A stretch of DNA of 22,125 nt, taken from JAYFNU01 sp964458545 (lineage in GTDB: Bacteria > Bacillota > Clostridia > Oscillospirales > Ruminococcaceae). The notes under the pieces are model-generated. The model was not told where the DNA came from, made no database searches, and saw only the letters and a list, made by a program, of their open reading frames with translations. The position numbers and the translations under genes are program-made. This document shows positions 1 through 7,025 of this stretch, one piece after another. The number at the start of each line of letters is the position of its first letter. Positions within the stretch are counted from its first letter, which is position 1. The DNA lies in NCBI GenBank assembly GCA_964458545.1, contig CAYWJF010000027.1, forward strand, positions 1 through 22,125, given 5' to 3'.

Positions 1-66
1 GTCAACGTGACCGATAGTGCCGATATTGACATGGGGCTTACTTCTGTCAAATTTTGCCTTTGCCAT
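1..66 (-). CDS. tuf: Elongation factor Tu, N-terminal 22 codons (cut by the window edge)
   Basis: EF-Tu is the GTPase that delivers aminoacyl-tRNA to the ribosomal A site. Only the first 22 codons are in the window; they read MAKAKFDRSKPHVNIGTIGH then VD, the standard bacterial EF-Tu N-terminus leading into the first GTP-binding loop. The ATG is at 66-64 and is preceded by a strong ribosome site (GGGAGG) at about 75-82. It is the last visible gene of the rpsL-rpsG-fusA-tuf string, 82 bp after fusA, and that gap contains its own promoter. The rest of the gene, and whether a second tuf copy exists elsewhere, cannot be judged here. Confidence 0.96.
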   Translation of the reverse strand, partial: MAKAKFDRSKPHVNIGTIGHVD

Positions 67-105
67 TGGATATGTCCTCCCTTAATCTTTCATACTTGTT
101 AAATT

Positions 106-134
106 ATTGTACCAATAATAGGGGCAAATTTCAA
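106..134 (-). promoter_or_regulatory. Sigma-70-type promoter for tuf
   Basis: On the minus strand, TTGAAA (134-129) and TACAAT (111-106) are separated by exactly 17 bp, within the fusA-tuf gap. Transcription would start near 99, giving a leader of about 33 nt that includes the strong ribosome site. I see no terminator after fusA, so tuf is probably made both from this promoter and by readthrough of the str operon, as expected for a protein needed in excess of EF-G. Confidence 0.7.
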
Positions 135-148
135 TAGCTCCCTAAAAA

Positions 149-2230
149 TTAGTCGTTTTTATGCCGAATACTCATTATTCCCTCGGCGATGGACTTCGGA
201 ACCTCGATATAGTGGCTCGGTTCCATTGAATACTGACCGCGTCCTTGCGTCTTCGAGCGAAGGTCGGTTGCGTAACCGAACATTCCAGAAAGAGGCACGA
301 AAGCGTTAATCTGCTGTGCGCCCGCGATTGTGTCCATACCCTGTATCATACCGCGGCGAGCGTTGAGGTCTCCGATTACGTCGCCCATATATTCCTCGGG
401 TATCACGACGTTAACGTGCATGATAGGCTCGAGAATTACGGGGTCAGCCTTGCGAAGCGCCTCTTTAAGCGCCATAGAACCAGCAATCTTGAACGCCATT
501 TCGGAGGAGTCCACCTCGTGGAAGCTTCCGTCATAGAGCGTTACCTTGATATCCACAACGGGGTAGCCCGCGAGCACGCCCGCTTGCATAGCGCCCTGAA
601 TACCCTGATTAACAGGCTCGATAAATTCCTTTGGTATCGCGCCGCCAACGACCTTGTTGATAAACTCGTAGCCTTTTCCGCTCTCGTTCGGCTCAACAAT
701 AATCTTGACGTGTCCATACTGTCCGTGACCGCCCGACTGACGCGCGTACTTCATATCGACGTCCGCGCTCTTGCGAATGGTCTCGCGGTAGGCAACCTGC
801 GGCTTACCGACGTTCGCCTCAACCTTGAATTCGCGGAGAAGACGGTCAACGATAATTTCAAGATGAAGTTCACCCATACCGGCGATAATCGTCTGACCTG
901 TTTCCTCGTCCGTGTAGGTTCTGAAGGTTGGGTCCTCCTCGGCAAGCTTAGAAAGCGCTATACCCATTTTCTCCTGACCTGCCTTCGTCTTGGGCTCGAT
1001 AGCCACGCGGATAACAGGCTCGGGGAATTCCATAGACTCGAGGATAATCGGTGCGTTCTGCGCGCAAAGTGTGTCGCCAGTGGTGGTGTTTTTAAGACCT
1101 ACCGCCGCCGCGATATCGCCCGCGTAGCAGACCTCGATATCCTTACGGTTATTGGCGTGCATCTGAAGAATTCTTCCTATGCGCTCCGTATTGTTCTTAA
1201 CCGAGTTATATACCGAGCTGCCCGCTTCGACCTTGCCTGAATAGACGCGGAAGAAGCAAAGCTTGCCGACAAAGGGGTCTGTCGCTATCTTGAACGCAAG
1301 AGCCGAGAACGGCTCTGTGTCGCTCGCGTGACGGAATTCCTCTTCGTCGTTCTTCGGGTTTACACCCTTTATAGAGGGTATGTCAAGCGGAGACGGCATA
1401 TAATCTACGATGGCGTCAAGAAGCTTCTGGACGCCCTTATTCTTGTAGGATGTTCCGCATGTTACGGGAACAAAGGTGTTGTCGATAGTGCCCTTTCTTA
1501 TGGCTTTCTTTATCTCGTCGATGGTGATTTCCTCACCGCCTAGATACTTTTCCATAATGGCGTCGTCCTGCTCGGCGAGCGATTCAAGCATAGCCGTGCG
1601 GTACTCCTGAGCCTTCTCGAGCATATCCGCGGGAATATCCGTGCCGGATACGTCGTGCTGAATTGCCTCGAAATTCGTATACGCCTTCATATCAACAAGG
1701 TCGATAAGTCCGACGTAGGTTTCCTCCGCTCCGATAGGAAGCTGGATGGGAACCGCGTTGCATTTCAGTCTTTCGCGCATCATGCTTACGACGCGGTAGA
1801 AATCCGCGCCCATAATGTCCATTTTGTTTACATACGCCATACGCGGAACCTTGTATTTGTCCGCTTGACGCCATACCGTTTCGGACTGGGGCTCAACGCC
1901 GCCCTTTGCGCAGAAGACGGTAACCGAACCGTCCAAAACGCGCAGAGAACGCTCAACCTCAACAGTAAAATCGACATGTCCCGGGGTATCTATAATATTG
2001 ATACGATGTTTGTTCCAGTATGCGGTGGTAGCTGCGGATGTGATAGTTATGCCACGCTCCTGCTCCTGCGCCATCCAGTCCATTGTCGCTGCGCCGTCAT
2101 GGGTTTCACCGATTTTATGGTTAATTCCCGTATAAAACAATATTCTTTCGGTTGTAGTTGTTTTGCCGGCGTCGATATGCGCCATTATGCCAATATTTCT
2201 GGTAGCCTCAAGTGAAACGTCTCTTGGCAT
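149..2230 (-). CDS. fusA: Elongation factor G
   Basis: EF-G is the ribosomal GTPase that drives tRNA-mRNA translocation and helps ribosome recycling. The 693-residue length is normal for bacterial EF-G. Visible GTPase motifs are G1 AHIDAGKT at residues 17-24, switch I/G2 RGITITSAATT near 59-69, G3 DTPGH at 81-85 with the catalytic-type His85, G4 NKMD at 135-138, and a G5 region CGTSYKNKG starting at Cys258. The domain IV block SGGHGQYGHV, which reaches towards the decoding centre, is intact. The ATG is preceded by AAGGAGG at ideal spacing. It lies 30 bp after rpsG with no terminator between, so it is translated from the str operon transcript. The G5 motif reads T-S-Y where many EF-Gs have S-A-F; this may be lineage variation. 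Confidence 0.98.
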   Translation of the reverse strand: MPRDVSLEATRNIGIMAHIDAGKTTTTERILFYTGINHKIGETHDGAATMDWMAQEQERGITITSAATTAYWNKHRINIIDTPGHVDFTVEVERSLRVLDGSVTVFCAKGGVEPQSETVWRQADKYKVPRMAYVNKMDIMGADFYRVVSMMRERLKCNAVPIQLPIGAEETYVGLIDLVDMKAYTNFEAIQHDVSGTDIPADMLEKAQEYRTAMLESLAEQDDAIMEKYLGGEEITIDEIKKAIRKGTIDNTFVPVTCGTSYKNKGVQKLLDAIVDYMPSPLDIPSIKGVNPKNDEEEFRHASDTEPFSALAFKIATDPFVGKLCFFRVYSGKVEAGSSVYNSVKNNTERIGRILQMHANNRKDIEVCYAGDIAAAVGLKNTTTGDTLCAQNAPIILESMEFPEPVIRVAIEPKTKAGQEKMGIALSKLAEEDPTFRTYTDEETGQTIIAGMGELHLEIIVDRLLREFKVEANVGKPQVAYRETIRKSADVDMKYARQSGGHGQYGHVKIIVEPNESGKGYEFINKVVGGAIPKEFIEPVNQGIQGAMQAGVLAGYPVVDIKVTLYDGSFHEVDSSEMAFKIAGSMALKEALRKADPVILEPIMHVNVVIPEEYMGDVIGDLNARRGMIQGMDTIAGAQQINAFVPLSGMFGYATDLRSKTQGRGQYSMEPSHYIEVPKSIAEGIMSIRHKND

Positions 2231-2260
2231 GTTATCCTCCTTAGCTGATAAAAAAGCTGA

Positions 2261-2731
2261 TTAATATCTGTAATGTGCAAACGCTCTGTTGGCTTCCGCC
2301 ATCTTATGCGTATCTTCACGCTTCTTAACGGAGCTACCGGTTTCATTAACGGCGTCCATTATTTCGCCCGCGAGTCTTTCCGCCATCGTGCGCTCATTTC
2401 TCGCGCGCGAATAGGTGGTAAGCCAGCGAAGACCAAGCGTGGTGCGGCGTTCGGGACGTACTTCCATAGGCACCTGATAGGTGGAACCACCTACACGGCG
2501 AGCCTTGACTTCCAACTCAGGCATAATGTTCGTCATTGCTTTTTCGAACATCTCCAGCGGGTCGTTGCCTGTCTTATCCTTAACGATATCAAAAGCACCG
2601 TAAACGATTTTCTGGGCTACGCCCTTTTTGCCGTCATACATAATGCTGTTGATAAGACGGGTGACCATCTTTGAGTTGTACATCGGGTCGGCCAAAACGT
2701 CACGTTTCGCGATATTGCCTCTTCTCGGCAT
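2261..2731 (-). CDS. rpsG: 30S ribosomal protein S7
   Basis: S7 is a primary 16S rRNA binder that nucleates assembly of the 30S head and lines the E site. The 156-residue protein starts MPRRGNIAKRDVLADPMYNS and carries the typical VGGSTYQVPMEV block and the C-terminal KMAEANRAFAHYRY. A strong AGGGAGGGA ribosome site precedes the ATG. It follows rpsL after a 127-nt intercistronic region and is 30 nt ahead of fusA. In E. coli, S7 is the autoregulator of the str operon and binds the rpsL-rpsG intercistronic RNA; whether that applies here is open, but the matching gap contains several hairpins. Confidence 0.98.
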   Translation of the reverse strand: MPRRGNIAKRDVLADPMYNSKMVTRLINSIMYDGKKGVAQKIVYGAFDIVKDKTGNDPLEMFEKAMTNIMPELEVKARRVGGSTYQVPMEVRPERRTTLGLRWLTTYSRARNERTMAERLAGEIMDAVNETGSSVKKREDTHKMAEANRAFAHYRY

Positions 2732-2769
2732 ATCTTCTTCCCTCCCTCATATTTGATGATTTCATAGGT

Positions 2770-2849
2770 ACTCAAGAACGGGATTGTTCTTGTAGTGCGC
2801 CAAAGCGGGCAATATATAAATGTATATTTATATATAAGCCAATTTGGCT
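2770..2849 (-). promoter_or_regulatory. Hairpin-rich rpsL-rpsG intercistronic region (possible S7 control element)
   Basis: The 127-nt gap between rpsL and rpsG contains three potential stem-loops. At 2773-2792, CAAGAAC and GTTCTTG pair across a 6-nt loop, and the stem can be extended by 3 bp past a bulge. At 2812-2835 there is a 9-bp A/T stem with a 6-nt loop. At 2837-2849 there is a short AGCCA/TGGCT stem. None is followed by a U-tract, so they do not look like terminators. In E. coli the corresponding region binds S7 for feedback; the analogy is my inference. Confidence 0.4.
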
Positions 2850-2858
2850 GTGGTTTGC

Positions 2859-3272
2859 TTATTTCTTCGGGCGCTTCGCGCCGTACTTTGAGCGAGACTG
2901 ACCTCTGCCATTCACGCCCTGAGTATCGAGTGTGCCGCGTACTACATGGTAACGAACACCGGGGAGGTCCCTAACACGACCGCCGCGAACAAGAACAACG
3001 CTGTGCTCTTGAAGGTTGTGGCCAACGCCGGGAATGTAACCCCAAACTTCGATACCGTTAGTAAGGCGAACTCTCGCTACCTTACGAAGAGCTGAGTTAG
3101 GCTTTTTAGGAGTCATCGTCTTAACGGTGGTGCAAACGCCACGCTTCTGCGGGGAGCTTACGTCCGTATAGGCTCTCTTCTGGGAATTAAATCCGCTTTG
3201 AAGAGCCGGAGACTTGGACTTATAAACAGATTCCTCACGTCCCTTGCGTACTAACTGGTTAAATGTCGGCAA
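2859..3272 (-). CDS. rpsL: 30S ribosomal protein S12 (TTG start)
   Basis: S12 sits at the interface of the 30S decoding centre and controls decoding accuracy. I start it at the TTG at 3272-3270: this gives the family N-terminus (M)PTFNQLVRKGREE, 137 residues, with AAAGGAG about 9 nt upstream. An in-frame GTG at 3320 would add 16 unrelated residues and run through the ribosome site, so I reject it. The conserved TPKKPNSALRK and GHNLQEHS loops are intact. Lys56 (E. coli Lys43) is kept, the streptomycin-sensitive state. The residue matching E. coli Lys88 is Arg101, in GGRVRDLPGV; Lys-to-Arg there is a known streptomycin-resistance change in other bacteria. First gene of the str operon. Confidence 0.97.
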   Translation of the reverse strand: MPTFNQLVRKGREESVYKSKSPALQSGFNSQKRAYTDVSSPQKRGVCTTVKTMTPKKPNSALRKVARVRLTNGIEVWGYIPGVGHNLQEHSVVLVRGGRVRDLPGVRYHVVRGTLDTQGVNGRGQSRSKYGAKRPKK

Positions 3273-3290
3273 ACTTGTGCATCTCCTTTC

Positions 3291-3331
3291 TTGATTTATA
3301 TATGATTGACGGGTTTTCACCCTTAAATCAA
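3291..3331 (-). promoter_or_regulatory. rpsL: Foldable rpsL 5' leader next to the ribosome site
   Basis: The rpsL leader can form GGGT-GAAA-ACCC, a GNRA tetraloop hairpin at 3311-3322. It is enclosed by an 8-bp pairing of TTGATTTA (3331-3324) with TAAATCAA (3298-3291). The second arm ends a few bases before the AAAGGAG ribosome site of rpsL. A competing 4-bp pairing of TTGA with TCAA at 3306-3309 is also possible. It could tune ribosome access; there is no direct evidence of function. Confidence 0.35.
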
Positions 3332-3351
3332 CTTAAATAAAATATAGGGCA

Positions 3352-3437
3352 ACAAACCGATTATACATTATGGACAATATTTTTGCAAGGTTTTTGTAAA
3401 GAATTACGTTTTTGTAACCATTAAATAATCGGTTTGT
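3352..3437. repeat. 13-bp perfect inverted repeat flanking the str promoter
   Basis: ACAAACCGATTAT at 3352-3364 is repeated as its exact reverse complement ATAATCGGTTTGT at 3425-3437. The arms are separated by 60 bp. The right arm lies just after rpoC; the left arm covers the -10 element and predicted start site of the rpsL promoter. No U-tract follows, so it is not an ordinary terminator. It could be a paired operator or a long-range RNA stem in readthrough rpoC-rpsL transcripts. Confidence 0.6.
3360..3388 (-). promoter_or_regulatory. Sigma-70-type promoter for the str operon (rpsL-rpsG-fusA)
   Basis: On the minus strand TTGCAA (3388-3383) and TATAAT (3365-3360) are spaced by 17 bp. Predicted initiation is near 3353, giving an rpsL leader of about 80 nt. 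The promoter lies between rpoC and rpsL, so the str operon can be transcribed independently of rpoBC. The -10 element overlaps one arm of a 13-bp inverted repeat whose other arm lies upstream. Confidence 0.75.
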
Positions 3438-3450
3438 CGCATTTTTCGTT

Positions 3451-6400
3451 TTACGCGCCTGTGGTAATGTTATAATCGCTGTTTTCGACGTACTCCGCGC
3501 CGTTGAACTGCTCCATACCTGTACCAGCGGGGATAAGCTTACCAATAATGACGTTCTCCTTAAGTCCGAGCAGCGGGTCTGTCTTGCCCTTGATAGCGGC
3601 GTCGGTGAGAACCCTCGTTGTCTCTTGGAAGGAGGCGGCGGAAAGGAAGCTATCGGTGGCGAGAGACGCCTTGGTGATACCGAGAAGCACTGGCTCGTAC
3701 TCTACGAGCGAGACCTCCTCGCCCGCGGCCTTACGCGCCGTAAGCTCTCTATTAAGAGCGATAACCTCGTTTACGTCGGCAAGCGTTCCGCTGAGATACT
3801 CAGAGGTGCCAGATTCACTAATGCGAACCTTGCGCATCATCTGACGAACGATAACCTCGATATGCTTGTCGCAGATATCAACGCCCTGCATACGGTAGAC
3901 GCGCTGTACCTCTTGGATAAGGTAATTCTGTACGGCGAGCTTACCCTTAATAGCAAGTATGTCGTGCGGGTTCGCAAGACCGTCTGTTATCATATCGCCC
4001 ACCGTGACCGTGTCGCCCTCGTTTACCTTAAGCGATACGCCGTAAGGAATGAGATAGCTCTTCTCGACGGGAGTCCCGTCCGCTTCCTCGCCCGTTACGA
4101 CGGCGTAGCGGTTCTTCTTGCTCTCGTCGATATGAACGGTACCGGTGATTTCGGTGAGAATAGCGAGGTTCTTAGGCTTCGGCTTTCTGCCCTCGAAGAG
4201 CTCTTCTACGCGGGGAAGACCCTGCGTGATATCCTCGTCGGAGGCGATACCACCCGTATGGAAGGTACGCATTGTAAGCTGAGTACCCGGCTCGCCTATT
4301 GACTGCGCGGCGATAATGCCGACAGCCTCGCCGAGACCAACCTTCTTGCCGTTCGCAAGGTTTGAGCCGTAGCACTTTACGCATACGCCGTGCTTGCAGC
4401 GGCAGTTAAGAACAGAGCGAAGCATTAGGCTGGTTATTCCCGCCTTAACTATCTTCTTCGCGATGTCCGCGGTAATCATTGTGTCGTTATCGACAATAAG
4501 CTCGCCCGTCGCGGGGTCGGTTACGTCGCTTACGGCGTAACGCCCGTTAAGACGCTCCTCGAACGACTCGATAATCTCGTTGCCGTCCTTAATGTCGAAG
4601 ACCTCTATTCCCTGGTCAGCGCCGCAGTCGTACTCACGGATAATTACGTCCTGAGATACGTCTACGAGACGGCGGGTAAGGTAGCCCGAGTCCGCGGTAC
4701 GAAGCGCCGTGTCGGCAAGTCCCTTACGGGCGCCGCGGGAGCTTATGAAGTATTCGAGTATGTTTAAGCCCTCACGGTAGTTCGCGCGGATAGGAATTTC
4801 AATCGTTTTACCCGAGGTGTTGGCGATAAGTCCGCGCATACCAGCGAGCTGACGAATCTGGTTCATAGAACCACGGGCGCCGGAGTCTGCCATCATATAT
4901 ATCGGGTTATACTTGTCAAGGTTCTCTTGAAGGGCTGTAGCGACAAGCTCGGTGGTCTCCTGCCAAATCTCGATAACCTTCTTGTAGCGCTCGTTGTTCG
5001 ACATAATTCCGAGGTGGAACAGCTTGTTGACCTCGAGAATCTTCTTCTCCGCCTCGGCGATTAAGGTCGCCTTCTGGGGCGGGATAACAACGTCGGAAAC
5101 GGAAACGGTAATAGCGCCGCGGGTAGAATACTTGTAGCCCTGCGACTTTACCTTATCGAGCACCTCGGCGGTTACGGCTACGCCGTGAACACGTATGCAA
5201 GCGTCGATAATCTTTCCTAACTGCTTCTTTCCGACAAGGAAGTCAATTTCAAGCTTAAAGAGGTCGTCCTCTGTGTTGCGCTCGCAGAAGCCGAGGTCCT
5301 GCGGAATGGGTGTGTTGAAGATAAGGCGTCCGACGGTTACGTCAACAAGCTTTGTCTTCTTTACGCCGTTAATCTCTTTTTCAAGCCTTACCTTTACGGC
5401 GGCGTGGAGCGAAACCTCGCCCTCGGCGTAAGCCATCATAGCCTCGTCGATATCGCGGAAGACCTTGCCCTCGCCCTTTTCTCCGTCCTTCTTCATTGTA
5501 AGGTAGTAGGAGCCGAGTACCATATCCTGCGTAGGAACGGTTATCGGGCGTCCGTCGGAGGGCTTGAGCAGGTTGTTCGCCGCAAGCATAAGGAAGCGTG
5601 CCTCAGCCTGAGCCTCAGAGGAAAGCGGAACGTGAACAGCCATCTGGTCTCCGTCGAAGTCCGCGTTGTAAGCGGTGCAGACGAGCGGATGAAGCTTAAG
5701 CGCGCGTCCTTCAACAAGAACGGGCTCAAACGCCTGAATGCCTAAGCGGTGAAGTGTAGGCGCGCGGTTGAGAAGCACGGGGTGGTCCTTTATGACCGTT
5801 TCGAGCGAGTCCCAAACGGCGGTGTTGCTGCGCTCCACCATCTTGCGCGCGTTCTTTATATTAGTGGCTACTCCGTTTTCAACGAGATGCTTCATTACGA
5901 AGGGCTTGAAAAGCTCAAGCGCCATCTCCTTCGGGAGTCCGCACTGGTACATTTTAAGCTCAGGACCTACGACGATAACCGAACGACCAGAATAGTCAAC
6001 GCGCTTACCGAGAAGGTTCTGGCGGAAGCGTCCTTGCTTACCCTTTAACATATCGGAAAGGGATTTCAGCGGGCGGTTGTTCGGTCCCGTTACGGGGCGT
6101 CCGCGCCTGCCGTTATCAATAAGGGCGTCAACAGCCTCTTGTAGCATACGCTTCTCGTTACGCACGATAATATCGGGCGCGCCGAGCTCTAAGAGCCTTT
6201 TAAGGCGGTTGTTTCTGTTAATTACGCGGCGATAAAGGTCGTTAAGGTCGCTTGTGGCGAAGCGTCCGCCGTCGAGCTGAACCATAGGACGAATATCTGG
6301 GGGAATTACGGGCACAACGTCGAGTATCATCCACTCGGGGCGGTTGCCCGAAAGACGGAAGGCCTCGACAACCTCAAGGCGCTTGAGAAGACGAATCTTC

Positions 6401-7002
6401 TTCTGTCCGGAGGCGGTTTCAAGCTCGTCCTTTATCTCCTTAGAAAGAACCTCAAGGTCTATCTTCGCGAGAAGCTCGCGAACAGCCTCGGCGCCCATAG
6501 ACGCCTTAAACTCGTCCTCGTAGCGCTCACGCATATCGCGGTATTCGTTCTCGGTGAGCAGCTGCTTCTCTTCAAGCGGGGTATAGCCGGGGTCGGTTAC
6601 GATATACGCCGCGAAATAGAGCACCTTTTCAAGGTCGCGGGGGGAAACGTTAAGCATAAGACCTATGCGGGAGGGTATGCCCTTGAAGTACCAGATGTGC
6701 GAAACGGGAGCGGCGAGCTCGATATGACCCATACGCTCGCGACGCACCTTAGCCTTAGTTACCTCAACGCCGCAGCGGTCGCATATCTTACCGCGGTAGC
6801 GCAGTCTTTTATACTTTCCGCAGTGGCATTCCCAGTCCTTAATCGGTCCGAAGATACGCTCGCAGAAGAGTCCGTCGCGCTCGGGCTTAAGGGTACGGTA
6901 ATTTATCGTTTCGGGCTTCTTTACCTCGCCGTAGGACCATTCTCTAATCTGGTCGGGCGAAGCAAGACCGATTTTTATGGATGCAAAATCGTTATGTTCC
7001 AT
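3451..7002 (-). CDS. rpoC: DNA-directed RNA polymerase subunit beta-prime
   Basis: Beta-prime forms one pincer of RNA polymerase and supplies the catalytic magnesium. The 1183-residue length suits Firmicutes, without the large insertions of proteobacterial RpoC. The N-terminal zinc ribbon uses Cys59, Cys61, Cys74 and Cys77. The catalytic motif NADFDGDQM begins at residue 446, with Asp448, Asp450 and Asp452 binding Mg2+. A second zinc site is seen in EYDCGAD and in CRCKHGVCVKCYG. The bridge-helix/trigger-loop region has GEPGTQLTMRTFHTGG. The ATG is preceded by AAGGAAGGTAGG, and the gene lies 23 bp after rpoB, so the two are co-transcribed. No clear terminator follows it, and readthrough into rpsL is likely. 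Confidence 0.98.
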   Translation of the reverse strand: MEHNDFASIKIGLASPDQIREWSYGEVKKPETINYRTLKPERDGLFCERIFGPIKDWECHCGKYKRLRYRGKICDRCGVEVTKAKVRRERMGHIELAAPVSHIWYFKGIPSRIGLMLNVSPRDLEKVLYFAAYIVTDPGYTPLEEKQLLTENEYRDMRERYEDEFKASMGAEAVRELLAKIDLEVLSKEIKDELETASGQKKIRLLKRLEVVEAFRLSGNRPEWMILDVVPVIPPDIRPMVQLDGGRFATSDLNDLYRRVINRNNRLKRLLELGAPDIIVRNEKRMLQEAVDALIDNGRRGRPVTGPNNRPLKSLSDMLKGKQGRFRQNLLGKRVDYSGRSVIVVGPELKMYQCGLPKEMALELFKPFVMKHLVENGVATNIKNARKMVERSNTAVWDSLETVIKDHPVLLNRAPTLHRLGIQAFEPVLVEGRALKLHPLVCTAYNADFDGDQMAVHVPLSSEAQAEARFLMLAANNLLKPSDGRPITVPTQDMVLGSYYLTMKKDGEKGEGKVFRDIDEAMMAYAEGEVSLHAAVKVRLEKEINGVKKTKLVDVTVGRLIFNTPIPQDLGFCERNTEDDLFKLEIDFLVGKKQLGKIIDACIRVHGVAVTAEVLDKVKSQGYKYSTRGAITVSVSDVVIPPQKATLIAEAEKKILEVNKLFHLGIMSNNERYKKVIEIWQETTELVATALQENLDKYNPIYMMADSGARGSMNQIRQLAGMRGLIANTSGKTIEIPIRANYREGLNILEYFISSRGARKGLADTALRTADSGYLTRRLVDVSQDVIIREYDCGADQGIEVFDIKDGNEIIESFEERLNGRYAVSDVTDPATGELIVDNDTMITADIAKKIVKAGITSLMLRSVLNCRCKHGVCVKCYGSNLANGKKVGLGEAVGIIAAQSIGEPGTQLTMRTFHTGGIASDEDITQGLPRVEELFEGRKPKPKNLAILTEITGTVHIDESKKNRYAVVTGEEADGTPVEKSYLIPYGVSLKVNEGDTVTVGDMITDGLANPHDILAIKGKLAVQNYLIQEVQRVYRMQGVDICDKHIEVIVRQMMRKVRISESGTSEYLSGTLADVNEVIALNRELTARKAAGEEVSLVEYEPVLLGITKASLATDSFLSAASFQETTRVLTDAAIKGKTDPLLGLKENVIIGKLIPAGTGMEQFNGAEYVENSDYNITTGA

Positions 7003-7025
7003 TATGCTGACCTACCTTCCTTTAT

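Noticed and set aside
245..1240. 331-codon plus-strand open frame antisense to fusA
   Set aside because: It is a mirror frame of EF-G coding sequence with no family similarity or start signal.
3273..3320. N-terminal extension of S12 from a GTG at 3320
   Set aside because: The extra 16 residues do not match the family and the AAAGGAG site lies inside the extension, ideally placed for the TTG at 3272.
3625..4302. 225-codon plus-strand open frame antisense to rpoC
   Set aside because: Same reason: antisense shadow of a conserved gene, no independent evidence.
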